Shown: positions 16,961 to 28,500, counted from the first letter of the stretch. The stretch is 64,000 bases of DNA from JAEXOD01 sp964652025 (GCA_964652025.1 CAZYZX010000002.1:315993-379992); one strand, 5' to 3'. Notes: generated by a model not told the origin, from the letters alone. Program-made: numbers and translations.

Positions 16961-18163
16961 TTAGTCCATCATAAGAACTTCTTCTATTCTTTCCATAGCC
17001 CAGTCAATTTCTTCTTTTTTAATAACTAATGGCGGTGCAAAACGTATTACATTATCGTGTGTTTCCTTACATAAAACGCCTCTTTGCATTAAAGCTTCAC
17101 AAAAACGACGTGCACCCTTTGCTTCTGGCTTTAATTCCACACCAATAAATAAACCTTTACCTCTTACTTCCTTAATATGTTGAGATTTAATTGCACTTAA
17201 TCTTTCTCTAAAATATTTCCCCATTTCGTAAGAGTTTTCTACCAATTTTTCTTCCACCAACACTTTTATTGCTTTTCTTGCAACTGCCGCACCAAGTGGG
17301 TTTCCACCAAACGTTGAACCGTGGTCTCCCGGATTAAAAACTCCAAGCACTTCTTTAATTGAAAGCACCGCAGATACAGGATAACAACCACCTGATAATG
17401 CTTTACCAATAATTACAACATCGGGTGTGATATTTTCGTACATAAATGCAAATAATTTACCGCTACGTCCTAAACCACTTTGTATTTCATCAGCAATAAA
17501 TAGAACATTGTTCTTTTTGCAAATATCATAAGCTTCTTTTAAATAACCGTCTGGAGGAACAACAACACCACCTTCCCCCTGTATTGGTTCAACTAAAAAT
17601 GCAGCAGTATTTGCTGTAATATTTGCCTCTAAATCTTTTACGTTTCCATATTCCACAACTCTAAAACCGGGTGTAAATGGTCCAAAACCATCTTTATATT
17701 GAGGTTCTGTTGAGAAACTAATTATAGAAATGGTTCTACCAGCAAAATTATTTTTGCATACAATAATTTCTGCTTTTCCTTCTTCAACACCTTTTACTTT
17801 ATAAGCCCATTTTCTTGCAGCCTTTAAAGCTGTTTCTACTGCTTCTGCACCACTATTCATAGGTAATATCATCGGATATCCAGTAAGTTCCGATAACTCC
17901 TTATAAAAAAATGGCAATTGGCTATTTCTAAATGCCCTTGATGTTAAAGTAATTTTTTCTGCTTGTTCCTTTAATGTTTTAACTATTCTTGGATGACAGT
18001 GCCCTTGATTTACTGCAGAATAAGCAGCTAAGCAATCTAAATACTTATTCCCTTCAATGTCGTAAACCCAGCAACCTTCTCCTCTGTCGATAACTACATC
18101 CAATGGATGATAATTGTGTGCGCCGAACTTTTCTTCTAGTTCAATAAAGTCTTTTGTCTGCAT
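16961..18163 (-). CDS. rocD: Ornithine aminotransferase
   Basis: The 400-residue protein is a class III PLP-dependent aminotransferase of the ornithine delta-transaminase type. The N-terminus FGAHNYHPLDVVIDRGEG is characteristic of this enzyme. It also has the GAEAVETALK cofactor-phosphate segment, the IADEIQSGLGRSG segment with the PLP-ring Asp, and Lys in IIGKALSGG as the Schiff-base residue. It converts ornithine and 2-oxoglutarate to glutamate semialdehyde and glutamate. GAGAA precedes the ATG. It stands alone between a terminator and a divergent gene. Confidence 0.93.
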   Translation of the reverse strand: MQTKDFIELEEKFGAHNYHPLDVVIDRGEGCWVYDIEGNKYLDCLAAYSAVNQGHCHPRIVKTLKEQAEKITLTSRAFRNSQLPFFYKELSELTGYPMILPMNSGAEAVETALKAARKWAYKVKGVEEGKAEIIVCKNNFAGRTISIISFSTEPQYKDGFGPFTPGFRVVEYGNVKDLEANITANTAAFLVEPIQGEGGVVVPPDGYLKEAYDICKKNNVLFIADEIQSGLGRSGKLFAFMYENITPDVVIIGKALSGGCYPVSAVLSIKEVLGVFNPGDHGSTFGGNPLGAAVARKAIKVLVEEKLVENSYEMGKYFRERLSAIKSQHIKEVRGKGLFIGVELKPEAKGARRFCEALMQRGVLCKETHDNVIRFAPPLVIKKEEIDWAMERIEEVLMMD

Positions 18164-18306
18164 ATGTTATTCTCATTTTGTTAAAAAAATATGTCCTTTA
18201 AGTTAATAAATTATATTTTAATAATCGAGAAAAAAATTAAAAGATTTTTACCTTGCCACTTTATTAAATAAATTTTAATTTAAATTTTATTTATTTTTTT
18301 ATTTGG

Positions 18307-18732
18307 ATGCATATGAAAATTAAGACCACTAAAATTTCGATACAATCAAAAGGTTCTAACGACATTATAAACATTACTGATAAAATAAATTTCATAATAA
18401 AAGAAGAACGCTTTCATGAGGGTAATGTTTTAATATTTGTACCTGGCTCTACTGCTGGTATTTCTACTATTGAGTATGAACCTGGTTTATTAGAAGATTA
18501 TCCAAATTTTTTGGAAAAAATAATACCTAAGGGAGATTATTATAAACATAACGAAACTTGGGGAGATGGAAATGGCTTTTCCCATATTCGCTCTACTTTA
18601 CAGGGGACTTCTTTATCGGTACCATTTTTAAATTCTAATTTACTTTTAGGTACTTGGCAACAAATTATTTTTATAGAATTTGACAATAGACCTCGAAAAA
18701 GAGAAATAATTTTACAACTAATTGGAGTTTAA
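18307..18732 (+). CDS. YjbQ/UPF0047 family protein
   Basis: The 141-residue single-domain protein matches the YjbQ family in length and motifs: TAGISTIEYEPGLL, the HNETWGDGNGFSHIRSTLQG core with conserved His and Asp/Asn residues, and GTWQQIIFIEFDNRPRKRE at the end. Members show weak thiamine-phosphate synthase activity, but the true role is uncertain. There are two possible in-frame ATGs two codons apart at the start, and I keep the first. Its stop codon is 1 nt before the GTG start of the next gene, whose ribosome site lies inside this coding sequence, so the two are translationally close. Confidence 0.88.
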   Translation: MHMKIKTTKISIQSKGSNDIINITDKINFIIKEERFHEGNVLIFVPGSTAGISTIEYEPGLLEDYPNFLEKIIPKGDYYKHNETWGDGNGFSHIRSTLQGTSLSVPFLNSNLLLGTWQQIIFIEFDNRPRKREIILQLIGV

Positions 18733-18733
18733 T

Positions 18734-19579
18734 GTGAAAAAATTAACTTTAATAATAAAATCAACTTTACTTTTCGTTTTCCTTTATTCATCTATGTTTG
18801 CTTGGGGTAAAACTGGGCATATAAATATCACTGCACACGCATTTAAATTACTTAAACAAAAAATAGATATTAGCACTGTTTATGCAGATTCTGTAACTAA
18901 TATGTCTGTAAATCCAGATATTAGAGTTAGAACGATGAAAGAGCAAGCTCCGTGGCATTATATTGATATCGATTTTTATCCTGAATTTAACAAACTTAAC
19001 ATGATTGAAAATTATGATAGCCTTATTGCAAAATATGGTGAAGACGAAGTAAAAAAACAAGGGACATTACCTTGGGTTATTCAAAATAATTATAACAAAC
19101 TTGTAGAAGCGTTTATAAACAAAAATTATAAAGACATTTTATTTTATAGCTCAGAATTAGCCCATTTTGTAGCAGATGCACACATGCCTTTGCATACAAC
19201 TACTAATTATGATGGTCAATTAACCAATCAAAAGGGAATTCATAGCAGATATGAATCAAAAATGGTTGAAAAATATCTACCTCAAATAAAGCAAGGTTTT
19301 TATACTCAACAAATTGACCCAATAAGTGACCCACTTGTTTCTGCTTTTGAAATTATCGATAATAGTTTTCAATTTATTAATATTATTTTAGATTCTGATA
19401 AAAAAGCCAAAGAGTTAGCCTACTCTGATAATACAGACATGTATTACTCTTATCTTTGGAAGCAGACAGATTACATAACATTAATTCAAATGAATAATTC
19501 CGCTAAACATATTGCGGATTATATTTATTCCGCATGGTATAAAGCAGGAATGCCCAAAATAGAAAATTTAATTAATTAA
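18734..19579 (+). CDS. Secreted S1/P1-type zinc nuclease
   Basis: The protein has 281 residues starting from the GTG at 18734, chosen because GGAG (18724-18727) lies 6 nt upstream; a TTG at 18722 would overlap that site. The signal peptide ends at SSMFA, which leaves Trp as residue 1 of mature WGKTGH. This matters because the family binds zinc with the N-terminal Trp. Further ligands are visible in that His, WHYIDID, HFVADAHMPLH and the later IHSRYE. These enzymes degrade single-stranded DNA/RNA or act as 3'-nucleotidases or phospholipases outside the cytoplasm. It precedes a transporter by 13 nt and may supply nutrients. Confidence 0.9.
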   Translation: MKKLTLIIKSTLLFVFLYSSMFAWGKTGHINITAHAFKLLKQKIDISTVYADSVTNMSVNPDIRVRTMKEQAPWHYIDIDFYPEFNKLNMIENYDSLIAKYGEDEVKKQGTLPWVIQNNYNKLVEAFINKNYKDILFYSSELAHFVADAHMPLHTTTNYDGQLTNQKGIHSRYESKMVEKYLPQIKQGFYTQQIDPISDPLVSAFEIIDNSFQFINIILDSDKKAKELAYSDNTDMYYSYLWKQTDYITLIQMNNSAKHIADYIYSAWYKAGMPKIENLIN

Positions 19580-19592
19580 ATTATAGGTACTT

Positions 19593-20939
19593 ATGACAAG
19601 GGAAAACACTGTACAAAACCAATTAACGTGGAAATTTCCAAAGGAATTTTGGCTAGCAAATGCTATGGAGCTATTAGAAAGAGCCGCATATTACGGCTTT
19701 TTTATTGTATTAACCCTATATCTAACAGATGTAGTAAAATTTAATGACAAAGAAACTGGAATAATTGCAGGTGTATTTTATGCAATTTTATATTTCTTAC
19801 CCCCTTTTGTTGGTGCGATATCAGATAAAATAGGTTTTAAGCGTGGTTTAATAATCGCATTTGGTTTATTAACAATCGGTTATTTTTTATTAGGTGTTTT
19901 TGTTACTAAGTTAGCCGTTATTTTTGAACTTTTAATAGTATTGGTTGGTGGTAGCTTTATAAAGCCTTTAATAACCGGTACCGTTGCCAAAACAACAACA
20001 GAAGCTAATCGCGCACGCGGATATTCTGTTTTTTATTGGATTGTTAATATAGGCTCCTTCAGTGGAAAAACTTTTGTTCCTTTTATTAGACAAGGTATTG
20101 GATTAGAATATGTTAACTTTTTTTCTGCCGCTATGGCATTTGTAGCTTTACTTTTTGCAATTCTATTTTTTGAAGAAACTACTGAACAAAATAAAAATAC
20201 TAAAAGTTTAAAGGATGTTTTTAATTCTTTAATTAAAATATTTACAACTCCACGTTTAATTATTCTTACACTTATTGTTACTGGTTTTTGGATTATACAA
20301 CACCAACTTTATGCAACCATGCCAAAATATGTAATTCGTTTACAAGGTGAAGCTGCTAAACCGGAATGGCTTGCTAATGTTAACCCCGCTGTTGTTGTTA
20401 TTTTTGTAGTTTTAATTACACATTTAATGAAAAATAAACTTGCTGTTACTAGCATGTTAATTGGTATGATATTAATGCCATTTTCTGCTTTAGCTATGTC
20501 CTTAAGCCATGGAATGGAAAATATTTTTGGTAATTCTATAGATATATTTGGTATTGTTTCTGCACATCCTTTAACAGTAATGATGATTATTGGAATAGCA
20601 ATACAAGGATTAGCAGAGTGCTTTATTTCCCCACGATTTTTAGAGTACTTTTCTTTACAAGCACCAAAAGGAGAAGAAGGTTTATTTTTAGGTTTTAGTC
20701 ATTTGCATTCTTTCTTTTCTGCTTTAGCTGGTTTTATATTATCTGGATTTTTATTAGACGCTTATTGCCCAGATCCAGCAACTTTACCTGCTGGATTAAG
20801 CGAAACAGCCAAAGCAGCTTATTACGCTAATGCCCATTACATTTGGTATTACTTTTTTGCAATAGGATTAATTGCTGCTATTGCTTTATTTATATTTTGG
20901 ATTGTTACTAACCGTATAGACGCTAAAAAAGCTATTTAA
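19593..20939 (+). CDS. POT/PTR-type MFS transporter
   Basis: The 448-residue membrane protein has about 12 TM helices. The first helix carries ELLERAAYYGFF, the ExxER...YYG proton-coupling signature of proton-dependent oligopeptide transporters, followed by VGAISDKIGFKRG as the MFS loop motif. Peptides or similar compounds are the likely substrates, but bacterial members vary. AGGT precedes the ATG. The stop codon overlaps that of the convergent amidase gene by 4 nt. It is probably co-transcribed with the S1/P1 nuclease gene. Confidence 0.85.
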   Translation: MTRENTVQNQLTWKFPKEFWLANAMELLERAAYYGFFIVLTLYLTDVVKFNDKETGIIAGVFYAILYFLPPFVGAISDKIGFKRGLIIAFGLLTIGYFLLGVFVTKLAVIFELLIVLVGGSFIKPLITGTVAKTTTEANRARGYSVFYWIVNIGSFSGKTFVPFIRQGIGLEYVNFFSAAMAFVALLFAILFFEETTEQNKNTKSLKDVFNSLIKIFTTPRLIILTLIVTGFWIIQHQLYATMPKYVIRLQGEAAKPEWLANVNPAVVVIFVVLITHLMKNKLAVTSMLIGMILMPFSALAMSLSHGMENIFGNSIDIFGIVSAHPLTVMMIIGIAIQGLAECFISPRFLEYFSLQAPKGEEGLFLGFSHLHSFFSALAGFILSGFLLDAYCPDPATLPAGLSETAKAAYYANAHYIWYYFFAIGLIAAIALFIFWIVTNRIDAKKAI

Positions 20940-22015
20940 TTTACTTTTATTTTTTTTACAAATGGTAAAGCGTGATTTCCGTTCTTATTTGCGGCAATCA
21001 CCTTTACCTCATGTTCCCCTTTTTTAACTTTTTTTAATTCAATTTTAACTTCTCCACTTTTTGTATCATAATTATGTGATATCTCGGTGGAATCAAACAT
21101 TATTTTAATACTCTTAGGATTTATCCCCTTTTTATCAGTTAATTTAAATACTAATCTTACTTCATCTAAGTTAATTATGCTTTTATTTTCTAAATATGTA
21201 ATTTCTGGAATTCCTGCTAAAAGATATCGACCAATGCCTCTAAATATTCCCCATGCTTGGATATCGTTAAATTCTTCTATATTTAATCTTTGTTGCTCTT
21301 TTGTATTTGTAAAAAATGAACCTTCTATAAGCACGGCAGGAATAATGGTTCTGCGCAAGACCGAAAAACCTTCCTTAGGATAAATATTATAATCACTATA
21401 AGTACCATCAAACGAGCCTAAGCCATTAGGATTATCCATAACATATGATAAATCCCGCTGAATATATCTAGCTAAATCTCTGTTACAAGGGTTATATTCA
21501 TAATCATCTTCTGTTGCGTGATAGTAAGTAGAAGTATAATTTGTCCAATAATCCCCATCGCTACCTGGTGCATTGTGATGAATACTAATAAAAAATTCCG
21601 CACCACTATTATTTGCCAATTCACTTCTTGTTTTAAGCTCTACTGTTGTATCAGTTTCCCTACTAATAAACACTGTTGCGCCTGCTCTGCGTAAATAATC
21701 CCTTAAATATAAAGCCACTCGCAAATTAACATCTGCTTCCACTATTAAACCATCTTTACTTTTTCCATTCCTATCTTTACCGCCATGTCCTGGGTCTAAA
21801 AAAAACTTCCTCCCTTTTATTACGTCGCTAAATTGCTTTATTTTCTCTTCTTTTTTTATTAGGTCACGCCAATCTGGTGGTAATTCATATTTAATACATT
21901 CACATGGTTTTTCAACTTCTTTTATAACTTCAACTTTTTCAGTTATTATTTCTTTTTGTGGTGCACAAGCTGCTAAAACAAGTCCTAAAAACAAAATTAT
22001 CAAATATTTTCGCAT
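20936..22015 (-). CDS. N-acetylmuramoyl-L-alanine amidase (Amidase_3) lipoprotein
   Basis: The 359-residue protein starts with a lipoprotein signal (LVLAAC, Cys17). The Amidase_3 domain spans about 65-260: FFLDPGHGGKD gives the first zinc His, VEADVNL the Glu, ISIHHNA the second zinc His, and VLIEGSFFTN the catalytic Glu. The last 80 residues look like a beta-rich domain. It cleaves the amide bond between MurNAc and the peptide stem and works in the periplasm during wall remodelling. GAGGATAG precedes the ATG. It lies 9 nt after the helicase-nuclease gene and may be the last gene of a long minus-strand unit. Confidence 0.92.
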   Translation of the reverse strand: MRKYLIILFLGLVLAACAPQKEIITEKVEVIKEVEKPCECIKYELPPDWRDLIKKEEKIKQFSDVIKGRKFFLDPGHGGKDRNGKSKDGLIVEADVNLRVALYLRDYLRRAGATVFISRETDTTVELKTRSELANNSGAEFFISIHHNAPGSDGDYWTNYTSTYYHATEDDYEYNPCNRDLARYIQRDLSYVMDNPNGLGSFDGTYSDYNIYPKEGFSVLRRTIIPAVLIEGSFFTNTKEQQRLNIEEFNDIQAWGIFRGIGRYLLAGIPEITYLENKSIINLDEVRLVFKLTDKKGINPKSIKIMFDSTEISHNYDTKSGEVKIELKKVKKGEHEVKVIAANKNGNHALPFVKKIKVN

Positions 22016-22024
22016 ATACTATCC

Positions 22025-25000
22025 TCACTTAACTATTGAACTTTTACAAGATTTATTGTACCAACAAAAATAACAATTTTTGGTATTTGCATAAAAGTTT
22101 TTGGCTCTTATATTGTTAATAGTTTCAAATAAATTCCTTTCAATTTTTTCTATTTCACTATTATCAATCTTTAAAGTAAAATCATACTCTGGCAAAGCTA
22201 AAAATATTAATTTTACATAAATTTCTTTTTCTTCTTTAAATAACGACCTAACCAAATATGCATAAAACTTAAGCTGAGGTAAATAATATTCTATTTTTTC
22301 CTCAACTTTATCAATTGTAACGCTATTTGTCTTATAATCTATAATTATAATTTTGTCATCTTCAATAATTAACTTATCAATTATTCCCATAAAATAATAA
22401 TTTTCAATTATTACATTTATTTCATATTCGCTGTAACTATTTTTATAATTATTAATAGTTTTATATTGATTTGACTGTAAAAATGGTATTAATAGTTTTT
22501 TAGTAATTTGGTAAATTCTATCAGCAGTTTCTTTATCAAATAAAAACTTTTCCACATTAATCTTTAAAATTTCATCAAATTTATTAAAATCAAAATTTTT
22601 AGCTAAAATTTCATGACAAATAACCCCAATTTGCATATTATCATTATTACTAACAAACTCATCTTCTTTTGTGTAATCTATTTCATTAAATTCATTATTC
22701 ATCAACTCAAATAATTTTTTATAATTATATTCATAGCTTAAATTATAGTTAATAGGGCAAAAATTATACGCTAAATATTTTGAAGCAGTAAAAGTTTCAT
22801 ATTTCGTAGTATCTATAATCGCATTTAATAAAAATTCTTTGTCTGCTAAATTAATCTCTTCATATGCTTTTATAATATTTTCTGTTTCATCTACTTTAAG
22901 ATCTTTAATAATTAGAATATCAAAAGACAAATATTCCTTTTCGTATTTACTCCCATCAACTAAAAACTGAAGTACCCCACTAATATTTAATAAATCCTTA
23001 CCAATATCAAACTTTAATACTTCTTTCAAGTAATTAAAGGAAGAATTAGAATTAATAGTATTATTTTTACTATCATATTTAGCAGAAATAATCAAATTAT
23101 TTATTGCCCTTGTAACAGCAACATAAAAAACTCTTTTATGTTCCGCTTCTTCCTTCTTATTAATTTTAGCTTCACCCAGTAAATTCCAAACGCTTAAAGC
23201 ATATTTATCTGAATAATTATTATTAATTGGAACCTTTGTTAAAAATCCAAATTCTTTATCAAACTTAACATCTTTGGCTTCTAAGGAAGTATATATTTGT
23301 TTCGTTTCTGTACCATATAAAAATACAGTATCAAATTCCAGACCTTTAGATTTATGTATTGTCATTATCTTAACAGATGGATAATTTGGATTAACCTGTG
23401 CTTGGTTCTCTTTATCATTAGCGTCAATATAGTTATTTAATTTATATAAAAAGTCGTAATAAGAATAGAATGACCTTTCGAACGCTTGTAATACAATTGT
23501 AATAAACTTTTCTAAATTTGCTTTTTGTTGAAGGCTATTATCTTGCCCAGCAATTATTGCCCAATATCCACTTTCTGTAAGAAAATATTGCAAAACATCG
23601 TAAACCTCTGTATAATCAATTAATTCAGTACATTTTATTAATAATTCGTATATTTTTTTAATTGACTTATCCTTATAAACATAATTAGCTAATCTATCAA
23701 AAAATGTTTCCCCACTCTCTAAAGATATTAACATTAATTGTCTATCGGATAGACCACAAAACGGTGACCTTAAAACTGCAATTAAAGAAAAATCATTTTT
23801 AGTATTATGGAAAAAATTTAGTAAATGATATAAATCATTACTCATTTGATTTTGATAAAAACCAATACCCCCAATTATGGTGTAATTTATTTTGTGTTTA
23901 GAAAAAGCTTTTTCGATGTCCTCAAAATCATTTTTCTGTCTACATAAAATAGCAATATCCGATAAATCTTTCACTTCTTGGTTTTTAACCATTTCTAAAA
24001 TCTTAATCGCAATAGATTCTGCCTCTGAATTACTTTTTTCAGTTAATAAAATAAAAATATTCCCCTTATCAATGTCTTCCTTTTTACGTGCACATATTAA
24101 GTCAGAGTATTCCACTTCATTAAAAATAGGGTCGTTTTGCTTCATTATTTTGCCAAATAAATTATTGGTAAATAATGCAATTTTAGGCGATACCCTAAAG
24201 CTATGATTAAGCATTAGGTTCCCTTCGTCATTCTTTTCTTTTATTTTTTTCTTTGTAATATCAAATATTTCTAAATCGGCATCTCTAAAAAAATAAATAC
24301 TCTGTTTTTCATCACCCACAACAAAAAGGTTATTGACCGTTAACTGTTTAAGTAAAGACATTACTATAAAATATTGAACATCATCAGTATCTTGATACTC
24401 ATCCACCATTATATACTGATATCTTTGTGCTAATATTTCCACAACGTCTTTATTTTTTAATACTTGAACTGTTTTTAATAATAAATCTTCAAAATCTAAA
24501 AAGTCATTTTCTTCTTTTCGTTTATTATAATTGTTTACTACTTTTTTCAAAAACAAATACAAATTTTTACTAAACTTAATATATTCTTTTTCTGCGTCAA
24601 TATTTATTGCATCCAACTTACCCCAAAGTTTAAAATTTACTATATCTTCAACATCACTTTTATATTCGTCGCTATTTTTTAAATAATTTTGTTTTCTAAA
24701 TTCACCCTTGCTTGTTAAAACTTTCCCCTTTAATTCTTTCAATAATTCTATCTTCTTTTGTAAATCTATTGTAGTATTTAGATTATTTAAAATTGCTTCA
24801 ATTTCAATTGCCAAAGTTTTATTTTTAGTTTCACTTTTTACAAAGTCATTAATTTTATTTATTTTATTTAAAGTATCTTTTAATTGTTCACCAAAAATTA
24901 AATTAAATCTTTCCTCACTTTTATTCTTAATGTTAATCAGTAATTCATCATCACTTTTATTCAGCCAATCTTTGTAAATTTCTTCTATTTTACTTCTTTT

Positions 25001-25540
25001 TTTAATCAATCCATTTACTATTTCATACAGTTTCTTTTTGGACCCCAAAACTCTTACTAAATATTTTACTATATCCGCAAATGAATTGTCTTGATAATTA
25101 ATTTCCTTATAAACTTCTTCAAAACTTAAAGCAATTTGCTCTTTAGCAATATCTTCATCAATAGGCATAAAATTAGCATCTATTTCTGCCTCTGTAGAAA
25201 ACTCCTTAAGCAATTGCAAACAAAATGAATGGATTGTTGAGATATTAGCAGAAATTAAGTCTTTTCTATAATTCTGTAATTTTTCTTTAATATTATCATC
25301 TGTAGTTTCATTTATTCTTCTGTCTATTTCTGTAGCAATATCTTTATATAATTTTGCAGCAGCTTTATCAGTAAATGTAATTGCTACAATATTATTTAAA
25401 GAAACATCATTTTCTAAAAGAATATTTACATATCTATTCTTTAAAACAAATGTTTTTCCACTTCCTGCATTTGCTGTTAAACTTATATCAATAGAATAAT
25501 TTAATGCCTTCTCTTGTTCTAATGTTAGTTTATTTCCCAT
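22025..25540 (-). CDS. RecB/AddA-like UvrD-family helicase with C-terminal Fe-S PD-(D/E)XK nuclease
   Basis: The 1171-residue SF1A helicase has Walker A ANAGSGKTF near residue 25, motif Ia TFTDKAA, Walker B MVDEYQDTD near 390, GDEKQSIYFFRDAD, and motif V/VI segments VKIMTIHKSKGLEF and RVFYVAVTRA. The last 250 residues form a nuclease with GIIDKLI and IIIIDYKTNS as catalytic motifs. Four cysteines (one in YNFCPINY, three in CYFCWYNKSC near the C-terminus) match the AddB/Cas4-type iron-sulfur staple. It should process double-strand breaks. AddA normally lacks this cluster and works with AddB, and no partner gene is seen here. Confidence 0.9.
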   Translation of the reverse strand: MGNKLTLEQEKALNYSIDISLTANAGSGKTFVLKNRYVNILLENDVSLNNIVAITFTDKAAAKLYKDIATEIDRRINETTDDNIKEKLQNYRKDLISANISTIHSFCLQLLKEFSTEAEIDANFMPIDEDIAKEQIALSFEEVYKEINYQDNSFADIVKYLVRVLGSKKKLYEIVNGLIKKRSKIEEIYKDWLNKSDDELLINIKNKSEERFNLIFGEQLKDTLNKINKINDFVKSETKNKTLAIEIEAILNNLNTTIDLQKKIELLKELKGKVLTSKGEFRKQNYLKNSDEYKSDVEDIVNFKLWGKLDAINIDAEKEYIKFSKNLYLFLKKVVNNYNKRKEENDFLDFEDLLLKTVQVLKNKDVVEILAQRYQYIMVDEYQDTDDVQYFIVMSLLKQLTVNNLFVVGDEKQSIYFFRDADLEIFDITKKKIKEKNDEGNLMLNHSFRVSPKIALFTNNLFGKIMKQNDPIFNEVEYSDLICARKKEDIDKGNIFILLTEKSNSEAESIAIKILEMVKNQEVKDLSDIAILCRQKNDFEDIEKAFSKHKINYTIIGGIGFYQNQMSNDLYHLLNFFHNTKNDFSLIAVLRSPFCGLSDRQLMLISLESGETFFDRLANYVYKDKSIKKIYELLIKCTELIDYTEVYDVLQYFLTESGYWAIIAGQDNSLQQKANLEKFITIVLQAFERSFYSYYDFLYKLNNYIDANDKENQAQVNPNYPSVKIMTIHKSKGLEFDTVFLYGTETKQIYTSLEAKDVKFDKEFGFLTKVPINNNYSDKYALSVWNLLGEAKINKKEEAEHKRVFYVAVTRAINNLIISAKYDSKNNTINSNSSFNYLKEVLKFDIGKDLLNISGVLQFLVDGSKYEKEYLSFDILIIKDLKVDETENIIKAYEEINLADKEFLLNAIIDTTKYETFTASKYLAYNFCPINYNLSYEYNYKKLFELMNNEFNEIDYTKEDEFVSNNDNMQIGVICHEILAKNFDFNKFDEILKINVEKFLFDKETADRIYQITKKLLIPFLQSNQYKTINNYKNSYSEYEINVIIENYYFMGIIDKLIIEDDKIIIIDYKTNSVTIDKVEEKIEYYLPQLKFYAYLVRSLFKEEKEIYVKLIFLALPEYDFTLKIDNSEIEKIERNLFETINNIRAKNFYANTKNCYFCWYNKSCKSSIVK

Positions 25541-25544
25541 TTCT

Positions 25545-28500
25545 TTACCTTTTAATTTTTATCTCAAAAACTGTCTTCCCTCTTTTGCTTTCTAATAAAA
25601 TTATTTCAGAATTCAAAGAGTGCAAAATATTTTTTACAATTGTTAATCCAATTCCACTACCATAAGATTTAGTAGTAAATTTATCAGAAAAGATTTTATC
25701 TTTGTAATTTTCTTCTATGCCTATACCATTATCCTCTAAACTTATTACAACAAACTCTGTTAAATCATTTATATCTATAATTATCTCTCTTGCTTCTGCT
25801 TCTATACTATTCTTAATTAAATTAATTAAAACTCTCTTAAATTGTTCTCCATCTAAATTAACTAAAATATTTTTTTTATTAAAATTAATTTTTAATTTTA
25901 TTAAATCATCAGAATATAATTTTGCAATATCATTAACTAAATCATTGATATCGGTTAATTTAATATTAAGTGGTGGTAGCTTTGCAACTACAGAAAACTC
26001 ATCCGCTATTTTTCTTAATGTTTCTATTTGATTACTTACAGTTTGGGTAACTTTAATAAATATATCATCAAATTTTTCGCTTTTATCTTTATATGCTTGT
26101 ATTAATAGCTGCAAAGATAACTTCATAGGTGTAAGAGGATTTTTAATTTCATGTGCAACCTGTTTAGCCATTTCTCGCCAAGCTGCTTCTCTTTCCTTAA
26201 TGCTTAATTCCTCTTTAATCCTCTTTAATTCTTTAACCATAAAATTAAAGCTATTTGTTAAATTACCTATTTCTCCCTTACTTTTTATCTTAATATAAAC
26301 ATCAAAATTTCCATTTGCTACTTCAACAGCTCCCTTAGTTAAGCTTAATATAGGCTTACTAATTCTTCTGCTTAAAATTATACTCATTAATATAATAACT
26401 ATTATTGCAAAACTATATGTACCATATAAAAACAAATTTATTTCTGAAGTATCAAACACCATATAAAATTTATTTACAGCATCATTTACTTCTAAGATAT
26501 ATGGCTTTCCAAATATATTTACCTTTTTATAATAACTATAAACTTTATTATTCCCAATTTTTTTATTCCAAAATACTTCATTTATATTATTAAAAATAAT
26601 ATCTCTATATATATTATAATCTAGATAAAATGATAAATTACCTAAATAATAATAATCTAAATATGTACTATATTTTACTTCATTATTTTCATACAAACTA
26701 AAATTAATTCCCAAATCTGTATTAGCTTTAATAATTAAATCTCTTATTCCAATTGTTTTATTTTCGCCATATTTTTCTAAAAAATTAGCAGTTTGTAAAG
26801 ATTTAGTCATTAAATTTAGTCTAATTGTATTTTCTAATTTATTATTTATAGTTTCATCAAAATAAAATGCAAGAGTTATTAACGGTATTACTGTAATTAT
26901 TAAAAATCCACTAAGCAATTTAGCTTGATAATTAAAAACTGGAAACCCATTGCGGAATAATCTTATTATAAAAAATATCACCAAAAATAGAACAGTGAAT
27001 ATAATATGAATTATTAATATTTTTACAAAATCATATATATTCCAAGAAAAGTCTCTACTTTTATAACCAATTAATATATATCTGTTGCTTTGGTTCTCTT
27101 TAACGGCATAAAACAAAAACCTTTGAGAGCTTATTGTTTCATAAATAAAACCCTCATCCTTTTTTGCATTTTTTATAATATTAATTAAATCTTCTTTATA
27201 AATATCAATATCAGTTTTTTTATTTACAATTTTATCCCCATCAATCCAATAAACAACATAATCATCAAATAAAATTTTATTTATATTTGGTTTTATTATT
27301 TTAGGAATATCAGCAAAATTATACCCATATTTATTAAAATATACACTAATCACAAAATAATAATTATTATTGCTTATTGGTGTTATGCCAGATAAAATTA
27401 TCCCCCCATCTTTTGTTGTATCTGTAATAATTTCTATTTTATCATATTGTTTTTTCTTATCCCATGTTTTACTATAAATATATGGAAAAGAAAAATTTAC
27501 CCCACCTAAATATATTTTCTCCTTATCTAAAATGTAATATTCTGTAATTAAATTTTCACTTTTAATTTTCCCTTCATTCCAAATTCTATAAGCTTCTTTT
27601 TTATAATCAGTATTTTCATTAAACTCTATTTCATTAAAATTTGCATTAGCTTTTATTAAACTTTCTTTAATTAAAAATTTTACAATGTTTTCATCTAAAC
27701 GCGTAAGTTCTAAATATACTAACTTTAAATTTTCACGTTCTGTTTTAGTATAAATTATCCCCATACTAAAATTAATAAATAATGCCCCCAAAATTAAGCC
27801 TATTAAATAGGTTTTTATATTAAATAAAAATGGGTCTTCGTTCTCTATTAAATATCCCCAGATTATAAAATAGATTGGGATTAGTACAAATCCAAATTCA
27901 AATTTATTTTCAATATAAAAACTGGTAATTAAATATATTATTGTAGAAATTAAAATATTAATTAACCATTTACTTAATTTATCCTTTTTAATATTATCAT
28001 TTATTAATTTAAATGAAATAATTAAAACAAAAATAAAAAGTACTCCAATCAGCAAACCATTAAACAACATTAAGTATGTTACAGGTTTGTAATCAAAATT
28101 TACAACTTTAAAGTATTTAAGATTTCCATCATAAAAAAAGGATTTAATGATTCTAATACTTAAATAAGAAATGTATGCAATAAAAATAGGGATTAAACCA
28201 ATTTTAATAGCACGATAAACAGATTTGTTACATTCCTTAAACTCATACTTTGTAATACTTAAAATTAAATTAGAAACAAAAAGTAAAGTAATTGTTAAAT
28301 CTATGGGAGATTTTAATATACCATAAGCTATAGTTGAGGAATAATTAACTGGATTTGAAAAAGATTTGAATATAACTAAATCTGATAAATTAAAATAATA
28401 AATTAAATACCTAAAAAATGTACTTAATAAGATTAATAAAAATAATATAAATATGCTTCTATTCTTTTTATCTAAATAGTTATAAATACATAAATAAAGT

